From contig WPIO01000011.1 in assembly GCA_009760855.2 (NCBI GenBank), positions 1,047,501 through 1,111,500 on the forward strand: a DNA stretch of 64,000 nt, written 5' to 3'. The notes below the pieces were generated by a model. That model did no database searches. It saw only the letters and a list, made by a program, of their open reading frames with translations, and was not told the DNA's origin. The translations under genes were made by a program, and so were the position numbers. Below are positions 11,340 through 36,414 of the stretch, in pieces. Each line of letters begins with the position of its first letter. The stretch's first letter is position 1. Origin of the DNA: Cristatella mucedo. Lineage: Eukaryota > Bryozoa > Phylactolaemata > Cristatellidae.

Positions 11340-11525
11340 TAAAGCACGAAAGCGGCACATTAGATAAGGCGGTTGCTTTTCACGACCTCAGTCCCGAAGT
11401 CATGGGTTCGAATCCTGCGGGGGTCAATCCTTTATAGCTACTGGAAGCGGTGATGATAGCCGTCTTCTGTCACTATACAAAAGACGCTGTTAAATCAGCT
11501 AATATTTCTTTTTTATCTATTATTC
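11340..11525 (+). mobile_element. SINE-A (tRNA-derived)
   Basis: It contains GATAAGGCGGTTGCTTTTCA, the B box GGGTTCGAATCC (11404-11415), the body GCGGTGATGATAGCCGT, and the family tail GCTGTTAAATCAGCTAATAT followed by T-rich bases. The B box and neighbouring tRNA-like head indicate an RNA polymerase III promoter. Confidence 0.85.
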
Positions 11526-12003
11526 AAGCGAGCAAGTAGGACGCCACGTTGCCTCTACGTTGCCAGCCGGAGCGCGTTCTGGCAGGAAGAAGTTCACGCA
11601 GTTCTGCTAGGAGGAAGTGCTCTGTCAAGGTCAAGCAGAAGGCAGATAACTCACAAACAGTCAAAGGTTGAGCACGCTATTAAACCCAGTTCAAAATGAG
11701 CGGACAACCTTAGAAATTGTATTCACGGGCAATGCAGTACCGCAATCGGTTTTCGCTATTATTTCAAAACGCTCGGTAATCTCGTGCGTAGGTATCAATA
11801 GACGAGCCCTTTTTTCCTATTTTGTTATTTAGAAATGGCGAGGATCCTTCAACTATTGTGCGAAAGGCGTTGGGCGATCGCCGCCGGGTCGCTCATCCTG
11901 CGTTTCGTAATCGCACTCATTTTTTTTCGCATGCGGCGTTCTGCGGGCCAGAACTTACTTCCGCTCTTAAGCACGCTCCATGTGAGCCTGCTCGCATCCG
12001 CCT
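11526..12003. other. No gene seen
   Basis: Unassigned sequence. The ORFs here gain their length only by running into the microsatellite at 12004. Confidence 0.4.
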
Positions 12004-12745
<742 letters not shown>

Positions 12746-12910
12746 GATAGAAATGTATATATAATTCATGTGTATAGCGCCCAAGAGAATTGTATCTATA
12801 TCCAGGTACTTCGCAAATTCCACAGGGCTCGAGCACACGAACTCAGTCATAAACGTGAGCACCTTGACCTCGGTCAATAAAGGCGAGCACCTTCACCTCA
12901 GTACCAAAAT
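12746..12910 (-). mobile_element. SINE-B
   Basis: TATATATAATTCATGTGTAT, then AGCGCCCAAGAGAATTGTAT (tail complement), then GGGCTCGAGCACACGAACTC (B-box region) and GAGCACCTTGACCTCGGTC (A-box region), with a partial repeat of the last segment. Confidence 0.75.
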
Positions 12911-12988
12911 AGTGTTGGCATTTCAGTTCGATATCTCTTCTAATTCACTCTCATTCATACCCTGGCGTAGAAATGCATTCCGTGCGAA

Positions 12989-13131
<143 letters not shown>

Positions 13132-15352
13132 CCATTCTATGTCATATCCCGCATCCTTCGATGCCAGGGCAACAGAACAGAAGCTTAAAAAGAACTTGAT
13201 GATCAATTGCAAGTGAATTTGATGACAGATCAGTTATATCGATGTTTTTTTCATTGAATAAGTGTATTCACTCTTACAATTTTCAATTCATTAACTTCTG
13301 TAAGTGGGCAGAGATTATTGGTGGGCACTTTAGGCGGTACCGCTTCATCTGAGCTTGGCTTTTCTAAGTGATAGCAGTAGCTTCTGGTCCGCTAAGCAAG
13401 TTAAAGACGCGTCCGCAATAAATGAGAAGCTTTTTTAGTTCCGAAAACTAAGACTATTGGCCTGAAATATCGAGTTAATAGCAAGTAAGAGACATGGAAG
13501 CTCGTGAGCTCAGCCGTAGAGGTCGCTAGCGGTCGGCGATCTTGGGATGGCTGCGATGGATGTGATTGTGCGATTGTGATTGGGCGATCTCGGGATCTGT
13601 GAGACCTGTGGCCGCGGTGTTGGCTGCTGTCTTCAGAATGCTTCCCAATAATAGGAAGAAGAAAAGAAGTTGTCCTGCTGATAATTTGCAAACGCATCCG
13701 AATTATGCATGCAGGGACGGTTATTGCACTACCGCGCACTAACACAAAATAGCGGGAAAATTACCGCATTGAAATTACAAGACGTTCTGAACACTTTAGT
13801 GAAAAACTTTATCGAGTAACGATGCCAATTCAATTGGAAGTACGTAAATGCTTCAAGAAAACATCAACAATAGCATTTAATTAATAGCCTAACGCTGACA
13901 TTATCTGGGAGAACCATGACAGAGAGAGAAAAGAATTTCAAAGATGCCCGCAAACCTTTACTTGGGAGGTATGAGTAACCAAACTGCTTTGGTTTAGCTC
14001 AGGCGATCGGTGCGGCAAAGAGGCATTTGTCGTTCTGTCTCGGACTTTGTTCGCCGCAGAGTTTTGGCAGAGTTTTCGCAGAGTTTACTGGGTAACCGAG
14101 ACCATTCACTCCCTCCCCCGAGCAATGCACCTAAATGGTAGGAGGAGGTAGGAGTAAACAGATGAAACATTGCGAGAGGATTTAATTTTGAAAATTAAAG
14201 ACGTGCATAAATGCTGGTAGCTAATGCTCATCCGCAATGACTCGTCGACGGCCGCAGACTAGACTCGCTGTTATTAGACTGCCTGCCTGCCCCGGTCTGA
14301 CTCTTCGTTTGCCCGTTCATCGAGAGATAATCTCCTCGATATGCTCTTATATATGTAATTAAATAGCAACGATCGCAAGCCTGCTCGTTGCTATTTCATT
14401 ATTCAATGCACGAGTCAGTGTTCAATGTAAACTTTGACAGTGCATTTTGTTGATAAGTAATGAAACTTTGGAGCCCAACATCAGCCAAACAATGACTGCT
14501 GAGATAGTATCTCGGTTCCTTGGTTACGAAGCAGCTCGCTGCCGGCTGGACTCGCTTCGCCGAGTCATAGCAGAAATACAATATTGTACATAAATGTAAA
14601 CGTCTGTTGCACGACACTTCCGGAAGTACTGGTCACTGAAGACAACGCTGCACCATCTTTCCGCACGATGGACGGACTTTCCCGATTTATTTAGTAGAGA
14701 TAAGGGTTCGGAACCGGTTGCGTCATAAGCTAAGGTTATGCGGCATAAGAAAAGCTCAAGTCGTCGTGTACTATGCAGTCATTTGAGCATTGAGGCATTG
14801 GAATTGCGTGAGAGTTGGGCACGTGAATTCACGCTGGTCTGCAGTTCAGTGATGCTCCGGCTTACTCCTCCTTACGTGAGTTGCTATGCGCTATACCCAA
14901 TGCTCGGACGCACGAAATCCTCTGTGGTGGTCGATTAGATGACGTGTTTTTGTCTACGGTATGGACATGTAGCATTTTTTAAACTAAGGTATGGGCGCTC
15001 TTAATTGCTGCAGCGCACCATAACCGTCTGCGTACTTGCTTGCTTGGATGCTGCGGCTACGAGTAGCTGGCCGTGATTCAAAGGTTTACGGCTTTGCCAG
15101 CGTTTGTAACGCAGCGGCGAAGACTATCATCGTTGCGAGCGCTTTTTCGGTCGAGAGACGTTTAGTGCAGAAGCCGACACGCCAGCAGTAGCGATACACG
15201 AATTGCTAAATAATCTCTCATGTTTTTGACATGCATCATAGCTGCACCATCGTAACGGTAGTATAAATATTACAAAGGCACAGCCTAAGTACGACATCGG
15301 TGACTCGCAATTACGAACGGACTTACATTTGAGCTACATACGTTATATTTAT
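13132..15352. other. About 2.2 kb without recognised feature
   Basis: The short ORFs (13401-13745 minus, 14399-14617 minus, 14738-14938 plus) show no domains or splice-consistent structure. AATAAA-like and AT-rich patches are scattered through it. I see no repeat family here. Confidence 0.4.
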
Positions 15353-16655
15353 CTAATGTAATGTATCTCCGTCTGTAACTGCACAAAGTCATAAAGACCA
15401 TGTGGGTGTTACGCACGAGAGTTTTGTATAGCGTACTCACAGCCTAAGTGGCTTTCGGTACGCATTCGGTAGCCAACACACTTCGTCTCACGCAACAAAG
15501 AGAAAGTGGGAAGCATAGCAGAGTCAGGAGATCAATTGATGTAGTGAGTAGCATATAAGTGGCAGCTCAAAACCGCTGAAAAGGATGTGCCATAGTCCGA
15601 AGTGGGAGAGTAGTTGTCGTTGCGTAAGAATTGTGGAAGCGAGTTCCACAGTCTAGGACCTGCAGAGCTAAAGCTTCTGTCGCCAACTGTCTTTAAGCGG
15701 AGGAATGGGACAGCTAATTTATTGTCCACACAGGACCTGAGGGCGCGAACAGGCTGAAACTGATTCAGCAGCTCAGCTAGGTATGAAGGAGCCAAGCCAT
15801 AGTGGGCCTTGTGGGTCAGCGTAAGAACTTTGCTCTGTATCCTTTGCTCAACCGGCAACCATTCTAGCTCTTTCAGCAAAGGAGACACGTGCTCAAACCG
15901 CTGGGACTTGAATACCAGCCCTGCAGCCATATTCATTGTCCGCTGTAGTGGCATAATATCTTTCTATAGCAGCCCAGCCAAAAGGGAATTATAATAATCA
16001 AGCCGAGACAGAACTACAAAGCTGGTTAAATTTTTTACAAGCCACTGTGGGAGACAGCTTCTAATCTTGGACAGGGATCGGATGTGATGGCTAGCTGTAG
16101 AGGCAGTCTTCTGAATGAAGCTTTTAAATTTGAGGCAGCTGTCGAACACGACACCTAAATTTCGAGCACGTGGTGATGGCCGCACAATAGCATCACCTAT
16201 TAGAACGGCAAATTCTTTTAATATAGCCACACGCTTAGGGTGTCCTATGAGCAGCAGTTCGGTTTTATCATCGTTTAATTTCAGGAAGTTCTCCGACATC
16301 CCGGATCGAATATCGGCAAGGCAAGCATTCAGCTTCTCAGTTGCTGCAGCAGATTCCGACGGTTCGAATGACAAATACAACTGAGTATCGTCAGCATAGA
16401 AGTGGTATCCTATTCCATGGGCCTTAATCACTTTTCCCAGAGGTTTTGTATACATGGAGAACAGCAAAGGACCAAGTAGAGACCCTTGAGGGACTCCACA
16501 AGTGAGCCTTCTCGTGTCTGAGACCTGATCCCCACACACGACACGGATTGAACACGATCAGACAAGTATGATTTAAACCACGCCAGTGCTTCGTTTGCCA
16601 GACCGATCGTTGTTCTCAATCGTTCAAGCAGAACTTCGTGATCAATAGTGTCGAA
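15353..16655 (-). mobile_element. LINE-A with intact RT core segment
   Basis: The 3' tail is at 15353-15370. On the minus strand, 16539-15967 is an open 191-codon block with [20 protein letters not shown], the catalytic [32 protein letters not shown] and [13 protein letters not shown]. The 140-codon block from 15954 to 15535 holds the C-terminal region (FKSQRFEHVSPLLKELEWLP, SFSSAGPRLWNSLPQFLRN). The two blocks are separated by a frame break. The 5' end stops at DTIDHEVLLERL, directly at a (TA)n run (16656-16700). Confidence 0.92.
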
Positions 16656-16656
16656 G

Positions 16657-16699
<43 letters not shown>

Positions 16700-16704
16700 T
16701 ATAT
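16656..16704. repeat. (TA)n microsatellite
   Basis: TA repeats with ACATA interruptions, directly abutting the truncated LINE-A. Confidence 0.9.
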
Positions 16705-16744
16705 TATCGAGGACAAGCTTTGTTTAAACTAGTGTATATGCATT

Positions 16745-16985
16745 AGCCGGCGGTGCCCTGTCTTGCCGGGGTCGGGCGTGCTATCCGGGCCTCCCGGTTC
16801 AGGAACAGGGACCATTCGGCATCCGGGCCGGTGATGGCATCGGAGAGGCTGTGCCGCCCCAAAGCCGTCCTCTTCGAGCGTCAAATGCCGAGTTCGGCCA
16901 GGCAAGCTTCATTATTTGGTCACCAGCTACCGAGAGCCCCGACCACAAAGGGCCCAACCACTGCCGACCGGTAGCCAGCAGTCAG
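16745..16985 (-). mobile_element. LINE-D relic (C-terminal RT region)
   Basis: The minus strand translates, with two in-frame stops, to SAVVGPFVVGALGSW, CLAELGI and SKRTALGRHSL. This matches the pattern PVVVGALG...L...I...Q/SK..ALLGTA found near the C-terminus of many non-LTR retrotransposon proteins outside the L2 group. It is very short and decayed. Confidence 0.45.
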
Positions 16986-17025
16986 GAAAGACTGGGCAAT
17001 GGCAGCATATTTATAGGTCTTGTTT

Positions 17026-17034
17026 ATATATATG

Positions 17035-17100
<66 letters not shown>
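17026..17100. repeat. (GA)n microsatellite
   Basis: About 60 bp of pure GA (17038-17098), preceded by TATATATGTATA. Confidence 0.97.
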
Positions 17101-17215
17101 TATATAGTATTTGCATAGCACCCTAAGAAAGCTTAATCTCTATTCAGGCGCTTCAAATGTGCCACGGAGATTGAGCATATGACCTCGGCCGTTATTGATA
17201 GCTGCGATTCAATGC
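17101..17215 (-). mobile_element. SINE-B, degraded head
   Basis: TTGCATAGCACCCTAAGAAA, TTCAGGCGCTTCAAATGTGC and GACCTCGGCC follow the order of the other copies. The A-box end is poorly preserved. Confidence 0.65.
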
Positions 17216-17274
17216 TTAGTCGCTATGGAAAACGGAATTCTTCCAGCGAAGAAAGATTTCAAAAAAGCAAGTGC

Positions 17275-17925
17275 GCATGTATTTCCAACTGTCACTCCCC
17301 GCAATGCCACTAAGACTAAGTGAGTTTTACGCGTGAGATTTCCCTATAGGGCACTCAAAGTTTTAGCCGCTTTCGGTGAGCATACGGCAGCCAAGAGACT
17401 TCATCTCGAGCAACAAAGGGAAAGCCAGAAGCGTAGCTGAGACACAAGTGCACTTGAGGAAGTGACGTAGCACGGAAAGAAAGCAGCTACATGCATGAGC
17501 TGGATATGATGTGCCAGAATTTGCCGCAGAAATATATATCGTTGCCAAAGAATTGTGGAAGCGGAAGCAGACCTGCACGCACACAAACAGCTCCTCTCGC
17601 CAACCGTCTTTTAGCGAAAGAACGAAAGAAACGCTGCAGTTCTGTCCGTAGAGGACCGGAGCGCACGAGTAGGTTGAAACTGATACACAGCATTCAGCTA
17701 GGTACGAATGATCATGGTTCCTCTACAGCATACGTAAAGTGACTAGAAAGTGATGTAGTTCTCTGAAGGCCCTATACAGATGTATTGCTACTATTAATAT
17801 TGTCATTAAGAAATGGCAGGCCTAGTGGGGCATGGTTAAGAAGTTTGCTCTGAATCCTTTGATCAACTGGAGCATCACCCTAATCAGGCTCATTCATCAG
17901 TGGAGACACGTCGCTTAACGTGTAC
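17275..17925 (-). mobile_element. Divergent LINE-A 3' part
   Basis: Several phrases of the family 3' region are recognisable with many substitutions: GCCGCTTTCGGTGAGCATAC, GCAGCCAAGAGACTTCATCT, and further on AGGTTGAAACTGATACACAG and GTTTGCTCTGAATCCTTTGA. This is an older copy than the others. Confidence 0.6.
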
Positions 17926-18840
17926 ACTAATAGGCCCAACAGGATTTTACGCATCATGCCCGGCATAGAAGGCTGAGCAATTTTTGTACTTACGGAGACG
18001 CTAAGAATACAGAGACGCTAAGAATCCATCAAAGAGAGTTTGTAGGGTCGATTTGTAAATTATCAAAGCAGACCAACTGGCTTGAGTGGCGCTAGCGAAG
18101 TCTTGTTTGCACGCACTCATCGAGATCGGCCATTGCAAAGAGAAAGAGGAAGTCGTTGTGCTCTCTAGGTTTCGCTCTCGGCCTCGGATGTTGCCTTTGA
18201 CCCCTCGAGTCTTCCATTATAAGAACGAGGCTGATAGTCCTTCAGCCACGCGAAGGTAACACTAGCAGTGACACAACCAATGGTGGCACATCCACAAATA
18301 CCTCGACTACGTTCTCGCCCCCTTGCCTCCCACGGACCATTTGGACTCTTTCAGTCCACCCGCCCGGTCTACTGTCGACGTTGCGCTTTATTATTCGCAT
18401 AAATATAGACCCGCTGATAAAGAACGAGACCTATCTCATTCGCTAACAATGCCACTTATCCATTGACTTGTATGAAGTTACCAGTAATGCTTGCCATAAA
18501 GCTTACGTTACATCTTGCGTCATCTCCGATCTATATTAGTTTGGCTTTTTATACAGGAATTTTGATCAGCAAATACCTTACGCTTTGGTTAATGATCCCG
18601 TACGCCATTTAGTTTGAAGCTTCCAGTTTTTTTCCTTTGGGATCGCTTCTTCAAGGAGGTAATCAACCTTCATTCAGTGTTTGCCGGGTTTTCCTCTGTC
18701 CCGCGTTCAATAAACTTCACCTGCTTGGGCTCTGAGTCCTAAGCATTTCTAAGCATTCTTACCTTTATTTGCTTTCTCGAGATTCATCTGAAAATTTTAA
18801 TGTAACGGCCAGAAAAAAGATTGTTTTCAGCCGCCTTTGG
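17926..18840. other. No gene seen; possible 3' UTR or polyA region
   Basis: No ORF of note. A TTTATT (AATAAA on the minus strand) at about 18765 lies some 590 bp beyond the stop of the minus-strand gene at 19356, so it could end that transcript. A 15-bp direct duplication (AGACGCTAAGAATAC/C) lies near 17995-18025. Confidence 0.35.
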
Positions 18841-19355
18841 CAATTCACAAAAGGCTACTAAAGGTCTGGGCGCCCGACGTTCGACGCGACGCAACGCTCG
18901 CGACGTGTCGGCACGCTGCGCACCGACCAACGCGGACACGTGTCGACTGCTTAAATGTATTGCAACATCGAAACGTTAAGAAGAGCAAATATTGAGCAAC
19001 AATGGCAGACTGAAACTCGAATCCATTCAAAAGCACGCGCGAGGCAGACTGACGTCACTATGTACGCGCCAGATGGTTCGAGGCTAGGCAGTTCTGCATC
19101 CGGCAGAAAGCTGCACTTAGTACATGAATATCATGTGGAGAGCAGCTCCCCGCGCTCACGCGCGCGCCCGCTGGCTGGCGAACCGGGCCTGGTCGTGCTC
19201 GCGACGAAAGCGCGTCTTCACCTCTGTGGCAGCAGCGGAGACAGCTCGAGACTGGCGCCACCTGGCGTCGTCGAGCGGCTTTGCGACGGCCTGTCGCACG
19301 GACGGACGTGCGCCATAGCGTTCGGGCAGGAGGACCGCCGGCGGAAGCGCGTCCT

Positions 19356-32216
<12,861 letters not shown>

Positions 32217-32986
32217 CGCGGATCGAGCACGCTAGATGCACCTGCAGAGAACGAGACGCGGAGGACGCGGTCGTTCGCGCCGAGGCGCACGACGCCGCCG
32301 CCGCGGCGCTGGCGGCCGCTGCGGGCACGATGAGGCACGGCGCGGCGGGATGGCCGCCGCGGCATCGGCGGGCGGCGGTCGCTCGCGGGCGCGAGCCGCT
32401 CCTCCGCGCGGCTGCTCACCACAGAGAGCGGTTGACGCGGCTGAACTGTCCGCCCTCGGTGCCCAGGGCGTGCGATTCCGACGCGGTCGCGGCAACGTTT
32501 ACGTGGCCATCGTAGAAACCCAAGGCACCGGTTAGCGAGCCGTCTTAGACACCGGCGGCATACCCGACTGGGTTTGGGTCACGTGGTGCGCCGTATCCAA
32601 GGGCTCCGGCCGGCCAACAATGTTTCGGTGCAGCCTGAATGCACCCGCTATTGGGCGACCGCGAAACGCCCGTTCGAAGGTCGGTGAACTGGAGGACGAC
32701 CAGTCGGCCGCCGCCGCCGCCGCCGCTGCGAGCGACGGCCTCGGCTCTCCGTGCGAAGCTACGCCTTGCGGCGCCGCCGCGAGCGGGCTCAGCGCCGCCG
32801 CTCTCGGAGCGCCCGCGCGCCAAAAGGCGCGGTTCGCTGAGCCGAGGAGGCCTGCCCGAGGCTGGCGCTCCTCAACCCGCTGCCCGAGAGCAGCAAGACT
32901 TTAAAAAGAAAGGCTGCAAAGCGACGGCAAAGCGCTCCGACGGCTGCAGCGGGTGCAGGCGCAGGCGCCCCGCATTCTCACTTCGC

Positions 32987-33600
32987 GCTCCGATCCACTC
33001 CTTGCTCCGATCCTCTCCTTGCTCCGATCCACTCCTTGCTCCGATCCACTCCTTGCTTCAATTCACTCCTTGCTCCGATCCTCTCCTTGCTCCGATCCTC
33101 TCCTTGCTCCGATCTCTCCTTGCTCCGATCTCTCCTTGCTCCGATCCTCTCCTTGCTCCGATCCACTCCTTGCTCCGATCCACTCCTTGCTTCAATTCAC
33201 TCCTTGCTCCGATCCTCTCCTTGCTCCGATCCTCTCCTTGCTCCGATCCTCTCCTTGCTCCGATCCTCTCCTTGCTCCGATCCACTCCTTGCTCCGATCC
33301 ACTCCTTGCTCCGATCCACTCCTTGTTCCGATCCTCTCCTTGCTCCGATCCTCTCCTTGCTCCGATCCTCTCCTTGCTCCGATCTACTCCTTGTTCCGAT
33401 CCTCTCCTTGCTCCGATCCTCTCCTTGCTCCGATCCACTCCTTGCTCCGATCCACTCCTTGCTTCAATTCACTCCTTGCTCCGATCCTCTCCTTGCTCCG
33501 ATCCACTCCTTGCTCCGATCCACTCCTTGCTCCGATCCACTCCTTGCTCCGATCCACTCCTTGCTCCAATTCACTCCTTGCTCCGTTCAATTCCTTGCTG
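32987..33600. repeat. 17-bp minisatellite, about 36 units
   Basis: The unit is TCCGATCCACTCCTTGC alternating with a TCCGATCCTCTCCTTGC variant. Two 16-bp units (TCCGATCTCTCCTTGC) occur near 33110-33140. TTCAATTCACTCCTTGC variants recur at intervals with the same neighbours, giving a higher-order pattern. Since 17 is not a multiple of 3, three plus frames read the same 17-residue SLLRSSPCSDPLLAPIH repeat. Confidence 0.97.
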
Positions 33601-33795
33601 CTTGCAGGTGCTCCGGCCTGTGCAATTACGCGCTTACAGTTGGCGAAAAACTCGGTAGCTAGGCTTCACCGTAGCGAACGCCGCAGTTGCCACATTGCAC
33701 CACTTCTCAACTCAGACCTTCTTTGGCTGCTCAGAGTCGTAAACCGCCTGGGCAGAGATTGGTTCTCTTAGGGCGCTATGTAAACAAATTGCTAT
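33601..33795 (+). mobile_element. LINE-B fragment, internally deleted
   Basis: GGTGCTCCGGCCTGTGCAAT and CGCAGTTGCCACATTGCACC correspond to the family coding region ([17 protein letters not shown]). They are followed directly by a 3'-end version GGGCAGAGATTGGTTCTCTT, so some 500 bp are missing. Confidence 0.65.
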
Positions 33796-33844
33796 TGCCT
33801 GCTGGAACCCGTGAAAAATCGCGGAAAACTTCAACTTTGCTTTG

Positions 33845-34188
33845 GAAGACGAGCCTACGTATAGATAAGAATACCATGTCTAAGTTGGTCCATGCATTCG
33901 TGACATCTCGTCTCGACTTCTGCAACTCACTGCTTACTGGCCAACCGGCATGTGCGATCAGGCGATTGCAGCTGGTGCAAAACTCTGCAGCTAGGCTTGT
34001 CTGTCGTAAGCGTCGCAGTTGCCACATTACTCCACTTCTCGCCGACCTGCACTGGTTACCAGTCAAGCAACGGATTGACTTCATGGTCTTGTCGCTCACT
34101 TTTAGGTCCCTTCATTCTATGGCTCCAGCCTATCTCTCCGACATACTCCCCCATCAGGCCAAGCATCGTACCACCCGCTTTTCAAAAT
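33845..34188 (+). mobile_element. LINE-B fragment
   Basis: Open in one frame: [76 protein letters not shown]. It stops at an A-rich run AAAATAAAAAAATAAAAAAT rather than at the family tail. Confidence 0.88.
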
Positions 34189-34199
34189 AAAAAAATAAA

Positions 34200-34548
34200 A
34201 AATAAATTAGCTGTCCCATTCCTCCGCTTAAAGACAGTTGGCGACAGAAGCTTTAGCTCTGCAGGTCCTAGACTGTGGAACTCGCTTCCACAATTCTTAC
34301 GAAACGCCAACTACTCTCCTGCCGCCGACTATGGCACATCTTTTTCAGCGGTCCTGAACTACTACTTCTATGCTACTCACTACCTCAACTGCTCTCCTAA
34401 CTCTGCTATGCTTCCCACTTTGTCTTTGTGGCCCGAAAAGAAGTCTTTTGGCTACCGAACGCGTACCGAAAGCCGCTTAGGCTGTGAATGCGCTATACAA
34501 AACTCTCCTGCGTAACACCCACATGGTCTTTATGACTTTGTGGAGTTA
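34200..34548 (+). mobile_element. LINE-A 3' segment, inverted
   Basis: Open: NKLAVPFLRLKTVGDRSFSS, GPRLWNSLPQFLRNANYSP, then RTRTESRLGCECAIQNSPA. It runs to CTTTATGACTTTGTGGAGTT but lacks the TACATT tail, and it joins an oppositely oriented LINE-A segment at 34549. Confidence 0.88.
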
Positions 34549-35225
34549 CTGACGCTTCTGTTGCCAACGGTCTTTAAGCGGAGGACTGGAACAGCTAATT
34601 TATTGTCCACACAGGAACTGAGGGCGTGAACAGGCTGAAACTGATGCAGCAGTTCAGCTAGGTACGAAGGCGCCAAGCCGTGGCGGGCCTTGTGGGTCAG
34701 CGTAAGAACTGCGCTCTGTATCCGTTGCTCAACCGACAGCCATCATAGCTCTTTTCGCAAAGGAGACACGTGCTCAAACCTCTGGGACTTGAAGACTAGC
34801 CTTGCAGCCACTTTCATAGTCAGCTGCAGTGGCCTAGTTGCTTTCTTTGGTAGCCCAGCCAAAAGGGAATTATAAAAATCAAGCCGAGACAGAACCACAA
34901 AGCTAGTTAAAAAAATTTTGCAAGCCACTGTGTAAGATAGCTTCTAGTCTTGGATAGAGATTAGACGTGGTGGCTAGCTGTTGAAGCAGTCTTCTGAATT
35001 AAGCTTTTAAAATTAAGGCAGCTGTCGAAAACGACACCTCAATTTTGAGTACGTGTTGATGGTCGAACAACAGCATCACCTACTAGAAGACCAAAGCCTT
35101 ATAATCCGGCCACACGCTTAGGTTGTAACACGAGAAGCAGTTTGGTTTCATCTTCATTTGGTTTCAAGAAGTTTTCCGACATCCAGGATTGAATGTCGGC
35201 AAGGTAAGCATTCAGTTGCTCATTT
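34549..35225 (-). mobile_element. LINE-A internal segment
   Basis: It begins inside the coding region (GCTTCTGTTGCCAACGGTCT) and extends to the [13 protein letters not shown] region at about 35200. About 48 bp at its left end duplicates, in inverted orientation, the left end of the preceding segment. Confidence 0.85.
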
Positions 35226-35634
35226 ACATCAAAATACTCGAGAGTCTCCAACTAAGAGAGTGCCTGAACCGTTGCGGCATACGGTCGGCGACGCCCAGGC
35301 GAGAATGAGTGACACTCGAGATTTATGCATGTCCATCACTTAGCAAAGGCATGGCCACGCCCACTGCGGCAGCTTTACAACACGCCAGCTGAGCTGGCCC
35401 GGAAGCGGAAGTGCCGGAAGCCCCAGTCGCCCCAAGTGGGAGGGAGCAAGGAAGAGCGAAATCTGGTGGAATGCCCTGGTCACCCCCTGAACAGCCGCCT
35501 AACAAGTTCACATAGTTCAAGTTCAGTGAATTTGTATCATGTCAGTGGTAAATTTCAGCTATGAGAATGCATGTTGCAGCTACATCCTGGAAAAATAACC
35601 TCCCCTTTGCCACATTTTGACATCAAATCACCTA
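35226..35634. other. No gene seen
   Basis: Short overlapping ORFs only (35325-35564 plus, 35323-35520 minus). Confidence 0.35.
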
Positions 35635-35720
35635 TAATAATAATATTAATAATAATAATGTACTTGATAAAGTGCCCTCAGAGAACTTAATCTCTTTCTA
35701 GGCGCTTTAAATTTTCTGAC
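35635..35720 (-). mobile_element. LINE-B 3' end
   Basis: TAATAATAATATTAATAATA, then ACTTGATAAAGTGCCCTCAG and TCTTTCTAGGCGCTTTAAAT. Confidence 0.8.
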
Positions 35721-35837
35721 CTACGTGAACATAGGTGCGTTAGATTCGAGCTGTGAGTTCAGCACAGCAAGCAAATCTCAGCGAGTTATAGCCGAAATAT
35801 TCTGAGAGAAGGTCACCAGACTATGGGACCAGGGGCT

Positions 35838-35839
35838 CA

Positions 35840-35883
<44 letters not shown>

Positions 35884-35955
35884 CTTTCACTCTCTTTCTC
35901 TCACTCTCGTTCTCTCACTCTCTCTCTCTCACTCTCTCTTTCTCAATCTCTCTCT

Positions 35956-36030
<75 letters not shown>
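35838..36030. repeat. (CT)n tract
   Basis: About 190 bp. The first half has regular CACTCTCTTTCTCTC interruptions and the second half is pure CT. Confidence 0.97.
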
Positions 36031-36031
<1 letters not shown>

Positions 36032-36359
36032 GAAAGCAGCGGCTGCTGCTTACACCGGCCGCCACCGACCGACGCCCTTCGACACCCTACGGCGATGCGC
36101 CACCGACTGAATCGTAAGTGACAGCTAGCGACGCATTTACAACACTAACTCTGGGCAATAGTGCCACTTACGACCGACGTTTGTTCCTAAAATACAGCTG
36201 AGATTTTATTGCTTAGTTAATCGCAGAGGTGGATGCCCGGAGGAAACAGATGGTCAGCGCAAATGGCGGCCCGCGTGGATTTCTTGAGCCATCTGCTCTG
36301 CTCTGCGTGCACATCCTAGTGAACTAATTAGCAGCAGCAGACTGGCGAACATCTGCAAT

Positions 36360-36389
36360 ATTGCTTACGCTTCCACAAGCGTAAGCAAT
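36360..36389. repeat. Perfect 13-bp inverted repeat
   Basis: ATTGCTTACGCTT (36360-36372) and its complement (36377-36389) flank CCAC. The flanking 36031-36359 has no recognised feature. Confidence 0.93.
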
Positions 36390-36414
36390 CCTAAAGATGG
36401 AACAATGGAATGTA

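Noticed and set aside
32639..33771. ORFs of 339, 272 and 208 codons over the 17-bp repeat
   Set aside because: The same 17-residue repeat appears in three frames on one strand, which is a property of a 17-bp unit and not of a gene.
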